DNA of 64,000 nt from Sclerotinia nivalis. Its lineage: Eukaryota > Ascomycota > Leotiomycetes > Helotiales > Sclerotiniaceae. Below, piece by piece: positions 35,464 to 47,731 of this stretch (positions within the stretch are counted from its first letter, which is position 1; every line of letters begins with the position of its first letter). Both the position numbers and the translations under genes were made by a program. The notes under the pieces are model-generated. The model made no database searches. It was not told where the DNA came from and saw only the letters and a program-made list of their open reading frames with translations. The DNA lies in assembly GCA_029531795.1 (NCBI GenBank), contig JAPEIS010000015.1, positions 248,001 to 312,000 of the forward strand, in the 5' to 3' direction.

Positions 35464-37673
35464 CTAATTAGAATTCAAAGCAGCCATCATCTCTGCATTG
35501 ATTCTGGCAATTTCTGCCCTGGCGGCAGCATCCTCAGGATCCTCGTCATCTTCTGGCTCGGCCCCAATGACTGGTAAGGTTGGTGTATTAACCTTGTGTG
35601 GTTCTTCGGATGAAGGCACACCTTGTGTAGTCTCCTCCTTCTCTGCCTCAGGTTCTTCAACTGCTTCTTTAGCTGCTTCCTCAACTGCTTCTTCAACTGG
35701 CTCTGCAGCATCCTCCTTGACTGGCGATGCTGGGGCTGCATCAACTACTGCAGGCTCTGGAACCTCGGCTTCCTTATTTGGTTCTTCAACGACGAGGGCC
35801 TCTGTTTGAGCGACAGGAGTTTCAATTTTCTCCTCCGTCTCAACGGCTGGAGCCACAGTAGCTTTTGCTTCTTCCACTGCCTCTTCCTGTACTGGCTCAA
35901 CCTCGATCTCCTTAGGATTTTCATTTGTTGCATCTCCAGCTGATGGAACAACTGACTCCGTGGAAGTCATCTCTGCCTTTGGTACTTTTACTACCTTGGT
36001 TTCTTCCGGCTTAGCTACGTGCTTTTGTGACTCTGCCGACGTCTTCTTTGTCCCTATTTTGGCACCAGTCTTGGCAGCCGGAGCTGATGACTTTGGAACG
36101 GCCGCCTTAGTTGTGGTAGGTCTGGTCACCTTCTGGATTGCATGAGAGGCGGTCTTGGTATCATGGACCTTGGAGTGACCAAGACTGCTAGATGGTCGCT
36201 TTATCGATAGTGATCGCTTTGGTGGAGGGGATTTATCGGTCGATTTGGAGGCAGAAGAAGCCGTAGGCCTCATCATACGAGACAAAAATCCATCATCGGC
36301 CAATGGTGCTGATGCAGGTGGGTTTCCTGCTGAAGTCTTCTTTTGTGAGGTCGAAGGTGGCCCAAGCGATGGTCTAGTAGTTCCTATCTTCAATTGAGTA
36401 GCACTCCGTGAGACTGGTGGATGTGGTGCCTTCGGCGCGTTGCCAGCACGACTTTGCGAGCGTGGGACACTTTCACCCTTAATGGCTCCAGATGCACGAC
36501 TCTGAGTTTGTCGGACAGGAGGTGTTGAGGTGGAGCCTTTCGAGCCTGAAGAAGCTGTTGGGGCTAGGAGAGAAGCTGGGAGCTGCACTGGTCTTGTAGG
36601 TGACTTGGCTTTGGTCTTGCTAAGTCCACTCTGTGGTGGCGATGGTGGGATCCTGGTCTTGACAGCTGGTCGACTAGCAGACCTTGGCTTACTTGAAGCT
36701 CGTGCGCCACTTGAGGCGGCTAGTGAGTTGCTGCTGGTCTTCTTGCCCGGTTTCTTCTCGGGTGTCTTGGCCGGAAGCGAAGCTTTCTTCTCTGGCGTTT
36801 TGGTCTTTTGGAGCTTTCCCTCCTTTGGAGAGCTTGCCGTGGGTGTTGTTGGAGTCTTTGGAGCTGGCTTCGAAGATTTGGAGGGTGATGTTGTTCTTGG
36901 GGAGGGCTTTGGAGTTGTGGATGATTTGCCTGTAGATATAGGTGCAGGTCGTGTGACAGACTTGGTTTTTGTAGCTTTATCTGAAGCCTTCAAGAGGTCT
37001 TTAGTTGCAGTGACTGCTCTTGATGTTGGGCTTTTGCCTGCTCCGATTGCAGGATTGCTTGCATCCGATACCTTTGACACCTCCTCAGATTTCTTTGGGT
37101 TTTCCTTAATCTCTGCTGGCTTTGCCAATTCTCGACCACGTTCAGGTATTGGTACCTTGATTGGTTCCGGATCTCCAATTTGTTTGTTGACTTCAAAAGC
37201 GGGAGTTTCCGCCAAGGCAGACTCGGGAATGAGTTCATCAACCATAGTACTGGCCTTTCTTGCCTCGAACTCTTGTGAAATCGACTTCTTTCTCTCTGCA
37301 GTTGCTTGGGGATTACTTTGTTCATCCATGCTAAAACTCGTCCTCCGTTTTGCCATACTGCCACCACTCGCCATGTTGGATTCACTACTGCTATCTTGTC
37401 GCTTGAGACCAAGTTGTATTGCCTGGCCAGCTTGTTGTGCGCTTCGTTCAACAGTTACAAAACTCGTTCTGACTTTCGATAGTGGCCTTGGGGGTGTCGT
37501 GCTAGTTCCTGGTGAGAATACTAAAGGATAATTAATTAGTACATAAGCTCCCGATGTAGGACAAAATACTTACATATAGCATCTCCTGGGGAACGTCCTC
37601 TTTCGGGTGGTGATGCTGATGTTTCCTTGTTGTTTTGTTCGAACATTGCACGAAGGTTTTTGATATTAGACAT
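35464..37673 (-). CDS. Low-complexity Ala/Ser/Pro/Lys- then Glu-rich protein, unrecognised
   Basis: I do not recognise the protein. Model: exons 37673-37574 and 37520-35464, giving 718 aa, with a GTAAGT donor, a TACTAAT branch and a TTTAG acceptor. The N-terminus MSNIKNLRAMFEQ is a compact, ordered-looking start, followed by a Ser/Pro region with many R-x-x-S sites. Residues about 200-520 are strongly basic and Ser/Thr/Pro-rich, with repeated KTPEKK and TTPKPSP type words. The last third is acidic and Ala/Glu/Val-rich (EEAVEEAAKEAVEEP), ending in a short helix (AEIARINAEMMAALNSN). There is no signal peptide or membrane segment. The composition suggests a disordered scaffold, perhaps with charge-pairing between the halves. 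Opposite-strand frames over it are shadows of its codon bias. Confidence 0.75.
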
Positions 37674-38980
37674 GTTGGCAGGTTTTATAGAGCCGATGGC
37701 TCTTGAACTTGTACTTGGAAAGTTAAATCGATATAAGCTAGGCGGAAAGAGCTACCGGATGAGCTCCAGTATGAAGTAATTGCGACTTACTAGTTGCAGT
37801 GATCTGCCAAATATGTGGAAGGAACGTTATCCAATTGCGTCCTCCAGGTATTTAAGATTAGAAAAGGAGGCACTGGATTGTGTGAGTATTGAATCTCAGC
37901 TGGTCAAGTGGTGAATCGAATAAGGCATTGAGGGCCAGCTATTACATCTGCCGTACTCTGGTACTGGTACTTGTTCAAGAGGATGATTTGATTAAGAAGA
38001 AGAAGCCACAGTAGCACGCGATACGGTTTCGGAGTACAAGTTATGGGTGTGGTGTTGATAAGTAAACAAACGCAAATGCAGTTATCATTCGAAGAAAGTC
38101 AGATGAACCAGTCTGTACCCAAAATATGGAGAGAAGTTAAAGGGTTTTTGAAATAAACGGTCCTACGGTCCTACACTCAATGTCTCGAATAAATATCACA
38201 AGGTCTTATTATGCAGGGGTTAGATATGGGACTCTTTTCTCTTCAATAATTCAAATGACTTGTAATTCCGGTGATGGGGAGGGGGAAATGGGAAAATGGG
38301 AAAATAGGGGTGTTTGATGGATACTAGTATTTTTTGGTGTGCAAGGCATTAAAAGGCATAACAATTTAACAAGCTGTTGTGTTCTCTTTAATATTTTCTA
38401 ATTTCCCTCGGACAGTCGGCCATAGCATATCAATACCCAGTTCTTTAGCTTGGACCTCTTTCTAATTGGGTTTGGAAGCGAAGTGAAACATTCCATGAAT
38501 GGGTTCGAAGTGGTTCGAGAAAATAAAATGCTATGGGTATAAGTGGTAGAGGGTGTTTGGATAGAAATGAGTACTATTTGAATTTGAGTCTGAATCTGAA
38601 TTGGAATCTGAATCTGAAATCGGAAATCTGAATCTGGAAATAGAAGAACAGAGAGTGAGTGATAGTCTGAAAACTCTGGCCATGTAAGGTGTGCAATTAT
38701 TGAAGCTGTGAAATTATGATCCGAGCAATTGATTAGAGAGAAAAGCGTAAATGAGATAGTCCAGGTGTACCTATGCTTTGATGCACTTAGGTGTGAGAAT
38801 AGACCAAAGAGAGTTAATCCGAGGGTGTAAATAGCCGAAAACATATTCAGATAATTGAGACAAGAAAATAATAATAATTGGACACCGATCTCGCAACTAG
38901 AGCCGAACACTTTTGAAATATCCCCACCAGCACAATTCAAAGCTTGGCCAAAGCAAACAAAGTTAACAGAGTCAACAATC
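37674..38980. promoter_or_regulatory. Divergent promoter region, 718-aa protein gene / LYS12
   Basis: A 1.3-kb spacer between divergent starts. An imperfect run of GAATCTGAATTG-type 6-bp units (ATCTGA/AATCTG) sits at about 38580-38635. The minus-strand 194-codon frame over it (38398-38982) draws its low-complexity Gln/Ile stretch from this repeat and is not called. Confidence 0.5.
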
Positions 38981-40139
<1,159 letters not shown>

Positions 40140-40530
40140 ATCGGTTTTCATTCTTTTAGAATTGTTTCTCCTCGAAAGGTTCGAGACTGTCTATCTGGAA
40201 ATGAAGTCCCCCTCTGAGAAGGTATCTGAAGTCCTCTTCTGAGGAGGTATCTGGTTAGGCAAATCCTGGACAAGGAGCTATGAGCTAAAATGATAACCCT
40301 TATCGTCTATCTGATCACCGTATCACTGCCACACCTTGACGTATTCTGATTTCCACGATATCCCTGCCTTTTCTTTTCAGTCTTTTTGACGAAATATTTG
40401 GCACCCTCTCCCTCCCATATCTTTTTCCACTTGCAACTCTTCCCCTAATCTCCTCCTGCCTTTGTACTTGGCTCGGATTGGTATAAACCGACTGATTTTC
40501 CTGGTGATCCTCTACTTGCTCAGGGAAGTT
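40140..40530. other. Intergenic between convergent LYS12 and Clr5 gene
   Basis: This is a 391-bp 3'-3' spacer. It contains a direct repeat of about 24 bp (GAAGTCCCC/TCTGAGAAGGTATCTG type) near 40202-40252. No gene is seen. Confidence 0.5.
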
Positions 40531-41059
40531 TCAACCAGATTCCCGACCAAGTGCAGCTCCAAGTCTTCCACGAAGTTCCGCGAGGATGACGATATATTCG
40601 TCTTGGTAGAATGAGTCTCTCGGTTTCTTCTCGCCCGAGTGGACGATCAGGGATATGGAGCAAGGAGCGGCACGCTCTTGCTTGATGCGAGCGTTTCCAT
40701 TGTGATGCTTCAAGGCTGGAGGGCTCAAAGGAGGTGTCAAGGGAACTGAGCGGGGAATGACCCTCGGGATTTCATACAGACGCTCAGGCCGCCTTCTGTT
40801 GCCAAAAAGATGTTGATGCTTCCCGATTCTGGTGCTGTTTGAGAGTGGGATGAACATGTTCCATTCTGCCAGCTTTGTCTTGTATGCTGATATTCTATCG
40901 ACTGTCAGTATATATTCGGATCGTAACGAATTTTTTTACTCACGATTCATTGAAGCCGTATTTCTTTCTCATGATTTCCTGAATTGCAGGAATGGTCAAA
41001 TGTTCCGAGAAGAACAAACGCCTAATCTCGGTTTTGTGATGTTCGAATGTGTTCTGCAT
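40531..41059 (-). CDS. Small Clr5-domain protein
   Basis: The protein has 159 aa: exons 41059-40944 and 40894-40531, with a GTGAGT donor, a TACTGAC branch and an ATAG acceptor. The N-terminal 50 residues match the fungal Clr5 domain pattern: TFEHHKTEIRRLFF, then EIMRKKYGFNES, then YKTKLAEWN, that is Trp/Phe-x-x-x-K, Leu-Tyr-like, a Met-x-x-x-x-GF-x-S core and a Tyr-x-x-x-Leu-x-x-Trp end. Clr5 is a fungal domain named after a fission-yeast silencing factor and is thought to be DNA- or chromatin-associated. The rest is Pro/Arg-rich without a recognised domain. The first exon is 116 nt with a phase-2 intron, the same as the second Clr5 gene at 44976. Many fungal Clr5 proteins are larger, so this may be a minimal or degraded paralogue. 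Confidence 0.7.
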
Positions 41060-43305
41060 GGTTGCTGATGATATACTATAAGCTGCAAGTTTTGTGTCTT
41101 TGATCTTTCGAATTCTATGTTTATTTCGAAGAGCAGATAGAGATATATATCTGCCCTGCTCTCACCAGCGGTCAAAACTACTGGTCCATAGTGATCTAGC
41201 ATAGATGTGATATTGTTTTGTTAATAGGTTGAATTAGGTTAGTGGGAAGCGCGCTCAGGGGCGTCATACATGACGTGCATGAAAACATGGCAATTAAAGA
41301 TTACTAGAGTCCATTGCTAGGAAGCTAGAGGGGTAGCCGCCTCCACTCAGCGGCTATAATTTCTACAATTAACACACTGCAGTAAATAATGGCAACCGAT
41401 TAAAATGATTCATCCAATTATGCAAGATGCATACTGGACAGGAAAACATTTCTATGCGCTGAAGTATCAATTGGCGCTCAATAAGGGAATGTGGAAGTTT
41501 GTTGATAGTGAATATTGGATTTTTTTTATGAAGTTGTGAATACGGAGTGCTGCCCCCACGAAGATAAGAAACTATATACACTATACATGAACATTCACGC
41601 TGCTTGTAATCTATCTACTTCACTGGTGAAGCTGGTGAAGGAATATTATGCATTCCTTCAAAATAGTTTCGCATCACATGTTGCTGATGTTGAATCCGCC
41701 GGCACTTGTGCTGCGTAGTTATGGCCGAATAATGTCTAAATCTTTAACATGACACGGAACTGTCCCTTCGGCGTCGCGCTCTTGGGTTATCCCCAGAGAC
41801 CAGCATTTTACAGGCCAATATTCGATGTAGCGCCTTCAAATCGAATAGACAGTTACTCATTAATTACTATTGCGACCACCACTTTTGACGCCTTGTAGCT
41901 AAAAAAAAATAAAAAATTATTTTGGTTGTCCACCTCATCACCCCATCATTCGCTCTTTTTAGTGCTTTGGGCCAAGTGAATACAATTGGCGATGATTTTC
42001 CAAAGCTAAAGGTCGATCGCATTTCGAAATCTTCAGCGGCTTCCGGAACAGTGGAATTGAAGCTTCGAGGGGTCGAGGAACTTTCTTCAATGGAGATTAA
42101 TTTGGGCGTTGCGCTCTGGGGGAAGTATGATTGATTTGTTATGAAAAGCGCTTGCCTTATTTTTATTTTTCTACTCGACAAATCATTTGTGGGAGAGATG
42201 GGTTCATCGAAAACAAATTAAGCTTGGTAAGCGCTAATACGACGCTAATGGTTCGGCGCTAAGGATAAAGTTACCCCGCTATGTCCACCTTCTAGCATTC
42301 GATATGAACGTATTGGAGATGGGTATCAATTTTCTCTTCTTCATTTACTTTGATAAGAATAGGTTTTCATGCAGAATATTGAGCGGTCGAAAGGGTCGGG
42401 GTTTTCTTATAACCGTGACTACTCCGGCTGCTTCACCCTTGGTTTTAGATTTTTGACTATTTTCTTGGCCCCTCGGTGAATCAGTCGCTTTACAAGGATT
42501 GGAGTCAAGCCACACCGAATACCTCTTGATAAGTGTTGTGGCTGGCCCAGATATACTGTCGCATTTGCTGGCAGGATGAGTTTTGATCTTGCGAGCGACG
42601 GGTTTCCTGTTCTCGATCGGTGAAGAGGTACAAGGATGGGGGTTTGAGCCACACCGTTTGACTATCAATTGATGGATGTACTTTTGCTTCTTGCTCTATG
42701 GTTGATAGTTATGAATGATTGGCAATAATGCGACGTCGGATATTGTAAAATCAGAGAGAATGAGTAAAATCTGTCTAATGATGGATAGTATTTACGGTAC
42801 GATAGATAGGCATAGAGTGTGACGAGCAAACGCAAAGTTGCGATTGCGCTTTGAAATCCCTCACAGCTTTCGGCGCATACATTATCATGGAGACACATGA
42901 ATAGATGAAGATTGTGAAGTTTGGTTGGGCCATGCCATTAAGAGAATATCAGTTCAACCTATTCTGCAAGAGTCTTGCCACTTATAAAGACTAATTTATG
43001 TTTAAGCACTTTCAGCCTCTTGGTCTACTTCACTTGTGGCAAAATGGCATTAAAGTCCGACTCAACACTTTCACATCTCGAGAAATGCATCATTTTCCAC
43101 TCCATATCATGCGATGTTTCATAAGAACGCCCCAATCCCAATAATTGTTTCCCGCGCATTCTTCAAACAACTAATTTATCCATTTTCCCCCGTTGCCCAA
43201 GTTCCGTCTTTTGCCATCCCTAACATGTCAACCAAACCTCCTCATCCAAAGTTCCCAACAAAGTATCACAAGCCCAATCACGTGTGCATAACCATTTTTG
43301 AGTAA
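41060..43305. other. Intergenic, 2.2 kb
   Basis: This would hold the promoter of the small Clr5 gene and the 3' UTR of the Gln-rich gene. Overlapping frames at 41867-42181 and 42345-42668 (-) have no recognised domain. The latter covers an imperfect direct repeat with a 139-bp period. Nothing else is supportable. Confidence 0.45.
42491..42659. repeat. Imperfect direct repeat, 139-bp period
   Basis: Two related stretches of about 30 bp, at 42491-42520 and 42630-42659, share TACAAGGAT, then about GGAGTC/GGGTTTGA, then AGCCACACCG. They lie in locally GC-richer DNA with minus-strand open frames and may be the trace of an old duplication. Confidence 0.5.
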
Positions 43306-44013
43306 TTACGATCTCTGCATGATATTTCCTTCCAATTGAGAGATCAAGGCAGAATATGGCTGCGTCTGATATGCATAGACTGGGAATTGGCCTCCTATAC
43401 CATTTAAATCGTTTCTTGAGCCTATCACATCTTGTTCGCTGATCTCGTACTCATCACGTGCTTCGTCACACTGGTAATTATCGTCCGTGGGTTGCATTGT
43501 GCTTGTGGGAGCGAGGTATTGGGTTGAGTATCCTTGGGTTGGTTTGTAGGTTTGTTCTGGAATTGAGGTGTATGCTTGGTTTTGATAGATCCCGGATACC
43601 TTGCTTTGGTAAAGGTCGGATGGGATATCTACTCCTAAAGAGTAGAAACTGCTCTGGAGGCTCCGAGCCTCCTTCTGTCGAATGATATGCGCATGATAGG
43701 GGTCTTGAAAGAGTTGGGCTTGATCAATAGTGTGTTGATAGAGGGTTTGCGAATTGAGAGTTTGTGGATGGTTCTGAGGATGAGATGTTGTGTGTACATT
43801 GTCTGATGTCAGACGTGTATCGTGTGTTGGAGGACTATGAGTTGATTGAGATGATGGATGTTGGTTTTTGACCGTACGAGTCCTGCAATTTCTGTGTTAG
43901 ACTAAAAGATGATCAAGCCATACCAAGGTCATGTAAGCAAATACTGGATAAGCTACATACCTTGCTAGATCACGGCGAAGATCACCTCTATGTGCCGAGT
44001 TCTTGGGGGCCAT
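43306..44013 (-). CDS. Gln/Ser/Thr-rich protein, unrecognised (two exons)
   Basis: I do not recognise the protein. Model: exon 44013-43961 and exon 43882-43306, giving 209 aa. The intron has a GTATGT donor, a TCTAAC branch and a TTGCAG acceptor. The second exon is open for 577 nt with coding-like composition, but has no Met until near its end, so it is easily missed. The N-terminus is basic (MAPKNSAHRGDLRRDLARRTR); the middle is rich in Gln, His, Ser, Thr and Pro (TLNSQTLYQHTIDQAQLFQ); the C-terminus is acidic then aromatic (DEARDEYEISEQD, PVYAYQTQPYSALISQLE). There is no signal peptide or membrane helix. It shares a divergent 962-bp region with the Clr5 gene at 44976. A basic start and Gln-rich body are seen in transcription regulators, but no DNA-binding domain is visible. 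Confidence 0.6.
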
Positions 44014-44975
44014 TTCCAAAAAAAAAAAAAAAATGACAACTTCAACTGATGTGTTTAAACAGAAAACACTATGAAAAGTATCGATTGCGAGGAGCTTCCT
44101 TCGCATTAAAAGTACATCTATAACGAAGGGTAATAGCATCATGAGGTTTTAAGTACTACTTAATACCACTCCATATACGAGTCAGTTTTGCACTTTTTGC
44201 ACTTTGCAAATGTGAAATGGTTCGCATTTTTGAAAGTGCAATCCGCAAAAAGGGTAACAGCTTCATATTGCCTAATGAATCGTCACTCGCCACGACATTC
44301 GAATTCAATGTATTCTGTGAGAATAACTCGAAGGATTTTGTCTCAGGGAGTTCGGGCGGAGAATACCCAGCATGAACCGTGGAGAGATGCACAAAACCAA
44401 TAAACCTCATACTTCATTAGGATTTGATGATTCTCATGAGATTATCTTGGGGCTGGGTACTCAACATCGGGATTTGAGGATGACTGCAGTGTGATTATGG
44501 ATGTACGGAGTAAACCTTTAATCAAAAGGGTCAGGGGTTCAAACGAGCCAATACAGGCTATTCGTTGTATGATTCGCATGTATAGATATGCGAAATACTT
44601 GTCATCTCGAAAGTGCAATTGCACTTTCGTGACCATCTAGTACTTTCTAGAATCTTCCTTTTTGTGAAACAGCTCAAAACCGCCTAACATCAGCACCGCA
44701 TTGGGCACGTCATACAGCAAAGAAGCTTCACACCGTGGTGGCGAGGGAAGTAACGAGGCACCTGGCTTGGCAGACTGCGCAGAAACGGAACGCGTCAATT
44801 CGCCACGCCACCGCTTGAGACGAGGCTGAGGCTCTTTTCTTCGATGTTGCTCTCACTATCATTATGAGGGGACTTATCCCTTCAATCTCCAGAAAATCCA
44901 GCGCAATGGGAACTCGGATTGATTTATTTCTTCAGCATCAACGTCTTCTACGGATCAAATGAATCAATTGCGGCA
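44014..44975. promoter_or_regulatory. Divergent promoter region with AAAGTGCA motif cluster
   Basis: The region separates the divergent Gln-rich gene and the 437-aa Clr5 gene. A tract of about 15 A lies just upstream of the Gln-rich start (about 44020-44034). Copies of TTGCACTTT/AAAGTGCAA occur at 44188-44208 (two) and 44232-44241, and a perfect 22-bp palindrome of the same motif lies at 44608-44629. The part from about 44670 to 44840 is locally GC-rich. Confidence 0.5.
44608..44629. promoter_or_regulatory. 22-bp perfect palindrome (candidate operator)
   Basis: Two inverted CGAAAGTGCAA half-sites abut exactly, 347 bp before the Clr5 gene start. The same half-site recurs near the other gene of the divergent pair. 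This suggests a dimeric regulator site, by inference only. Confidence 0.4.
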
Positions 44976-46353
44976 ATGCCAAAGGATTGGGCAAGCATAA
45001 AAGATGAGCTGGAACAGCTCTACGTTACGGAAGGGCGGACGCTGGAGCAGGTTAGGGAAACTTTGATATCGACCCGTGGATTTGGTGCAAGGTGGGTCGA
45101 TCACTAATCTTCTTTTTCGGGATGTTCCTCTGGATACTAAGTACGGCGTTTCTAGCATTCGCATGTACCGAATGATGCTTCGCGAATGGGGAATAAAAAA
45201 GTACAAATCAAATAACAAATGCGGCGCCCCATGTCCTCGAGATCAACGATCGGCTGCGTCTGTTGAGCCGGAGGATGCTGAAGATGCTTTGAAAGATGCC
45301 GATTTGTTACTCCTGTTAAACGATGATCATTCCCAACCGCATAGCTTTATGGAATTACTCATGAATGAAAATGCCACTCAATCCCCTAATTCGATCAATT
45401 CTGCGCATAATACTAACACACCATCATCGTCCAATTCTCATACCTTCGAGAAATTTTATCCTGGCTTTAATAATTCTTCGATGCCAGTCAGTGCTATGAG
45501 GGGTCGGATTCCAGCAACAACAATTCCTTCTCGACCTATGCGGCTTTCAGAGCTATTACCTCTAATACACAATTTATACCCTGTCGAGCATGCCTTCGTA
45601 CCTCTTTTGCGGAAGTGGCAATCAGATGGGGAATATATGGCGTGTGCCATCTCATGGTTGAATAATCCTGCTCGTTGCAAAAATATACTCGGTTCCTCTC
45701 GCACTAGAAGCAATCATTTCAAATTAATCGACGAAAATGTTCCTTTCCCAGAGCGCATCACCCTAACCAAAGCATTCCTTAAAGCTTCAATTGTGCATAA
45801 CGTTGTCCCGTCACAAAGTATATGGAGTGTTATCTGGGGTTATACTAGATATGTTGATCAATGGCAAACCGTGAAAGATAATCTCCTGGATGCGTCATCT
45901 GGATTTATCGAGGAGCCTGGCTCGGTATTCCATCTCTGTGCTCTTGCTGTTATGGGCGAAGAACTACTTCAAGGCTACAAGGATCGACTTGAAGCGCTGC
46001 GGACGGATGCGCAATCACTCACGGTCTCGAGAATCGAGGACGCAAAAAGTTTACGTCAAAAGTACGTCGATATTCTGAAAGATTTCCGCAATCAAGAAGT
46101 TGACGTGGATATATCCTATTATAAATACTCGTTGGAAATTTTAGAATGGAATGAAGCTCTAGCAGAGCAGGAAAGGAGTAAGATTGATCGCTTATTAGGA
46201 AAATATAGAAGGCTTGTCGGTTTGTGGACAGGGAATTCGCCATCCTGGATTGATGGTAGCGTTGACAGGATGATAGAAAATGCTGAGCGGAGATGTCTGT
46301 CTGGAAATTCTATGTCGTCGCTTGGACCATCTCTTGCTCCGGCAATGATTTAG
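44976..46353 (+). CDS. Clr5-domain protein, 437 aa
   Basis: Exons 44976-45091 and 45156-46353 have a GTGGGT donor, an ATACTAAG branch and a TCTAG acceptor. The N-terminal Clr5 domain spans the splice: DWASIKDELEQLYVTEGRTL, then RGFGAS, then MYRMMLREWGIKKY, with the typical aromatic-Lys-Leu-Tyr start, GF-x-A-S core and Leu-x-x-Trp-Gly end. Residues about 60-70 hold a Cys pair. A Ser/Asn-rich linker follows (about 100-150). The C-terminal half is helical and not assigned to a family (LLRKWQSDGEYMACAISWLNNP, QKYVDILKDFRNQE). Such N-terminal Clr5 plus long helical C-terminus proteins are common, mostly uncharacterised, in filamentous ascomycetes and may act at chromatin. The ATG is the first in frame before the domain. 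Confidence 0.78.
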
Positions 46354-46769
46354 TTTCCTATAAAGTGGGAATCGCTACAACGTATCTTGGTAATATGAGA
46401 TATTATGCAATAATAGGGTGAACACAAATGGTGATTGAGATGATATCATTTTTCCACATCGGACGAGTAATAATCCATGAATTTCCCATTTCATCATTAC
46501 AAAATGCTATTTTCTTTGCTCTTTCCATCTTGTTGAGCACAAGTCCAGTTTCTCCACGTTTAACATTCGGCTCGGGTAAAATGGGTTCTCATCAAAGAGC
46601 TGATTTGACGCCCTACAGAAAGGAATCGCCTTTCATACCAATGATGTCATTCTCCTTGCCTAATCTAGAAATATCTTATTCGACAAGACTTTGGTAATAA
46701 CATCGCAATCCATGAGAAGGCTACACATATCGGTTCGTAAACATCAACACCGCACAATTCCTTCATCCA
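46354..46769. other. Intergenic between convergent genes
   Basis: A 416-bp 3'-3' spacer. The plus-strand 89-codon frame over it has no domain and is taken as chance. Confidence 0.5.
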
Positions 46770-47731
46770 TTACAACATCTCCGCAGGCTCACTCCTCCTT
46801 CCATATCCGTGAATCTCAACTCTTTTCGGCATCGCCCCATCTACTTCCGCTCTATATACGTACGTCGGTCTTCTGTCAAGGTCTAAGGAGGATGGTTTGA
46901 TTTCTGTAGCTGGGGGTTCGTGCAGTTTGCTTTTGGTTTGTACTCTTTTCCAGAAAAATACTGCAAGTGCGAGTAATGACACAATACCAGCGGCAGTACC
47001 AGCAGCTATTCCCGCTTTTGCACTAGTTGGTAAAGGTTGTTGACTGTTTTTGGAGGAGTATTGAGAGGTTGATGTTGGTAGGGGTTGGTAGACTGTTGTA
47101 ATCATGACTGATGTTTGAACACTGTTCGATTGGACTACTGTGGACAATGTTACTGCAGAGGTACTGGATGACCCAAATTCTGATGCATGTATGCTAATCG
47201 GGGTCGAGGACGCAGATGTAGGCTGGGAGGTTTGGGTGCTTGAAGAATTCGCTGCTGCTGTATCTGAGACTTGATTATTGACGATGAACTTTCCTTCGTT
47301 TGCGTTGCAACAATCTGCCGCATTCTGCCCACAGCAATAGCTTCCATCTGGACATGCTGTAATCTCAGTATCGTTTACTGCACATAAATATGATCAGCTG
47401 GAATTCCTTATTACAATGGATATATTTTGGACTCCATACCTCCAACACACAACTTTAAGCAGAGGGGAGACTGCCATGTCTTATCTGTACACGACTCTCT
47501 CCAAAGTTGCGACCCGGTTATACCGCAAAGACCGTACGCAGATCCAGAGCCACATTTATCTCCGCCATTGTTGTTGATGACTCCTAAACGGCAACACATA
47601 CTAACTGGTGCGGAACCATTACATGGCATATATGCCGGATCCATCTCCACACCCACATAGCTATAGCATTGTCCCTTCACCAATCCTGTGAGCCAACAAA
47701 AAAGACCGAAAGAAATGGCTAGATGCATCAT
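46770..47731 (-). CDS. Cys-rich single-pass surface protein, unrecognised
   Basis: Model: exons 47731-47440 and 47377-46770, giving 299 aa. It has an N-terminal signal peptide (MMHLAISFGLFCWLTGLVKG, cleavage likely before QCYSY). The Cys-rich ectodomain has paired cysteines (SMCCRLG, KCGSGSAYGLCG, DGSYCCG, DCCNAN), the pattern of a common uncharacterised fungal cell-surface family. A Ser/Thr-rich, probably O-glycosylated stalk follows (about 125-215), then one membrane helix (about 219-243, AGIAAGTAAGIVSLLALAVFFW), a basic stop-transfer, and a cytosolic tail of about 55 residues. The layout resembles wall-sensor type proteins, but it lacks a recognisable WSC domain. The Met pair just before the signal peptide is used as the start; a longer in-frame extension would bury the signal peptide. 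Confidence 0.75.

Noticed and set aside
36530..37531. 333-codon plus-strand frame over the 718-aa protein
   Set aside because: It lies antisense to a Lys/Ser/Pro-biased gene, whose reverse complement naturally reads as Leu/Val/Gly-rich open frame.
44515..44560. GGGGTTCAAAC stretch suggesting a tRNA T-arm
   Set aside because: No acceptor, D-arm or anticodon helix could be folded around it. No other tRNA was found on either strand.
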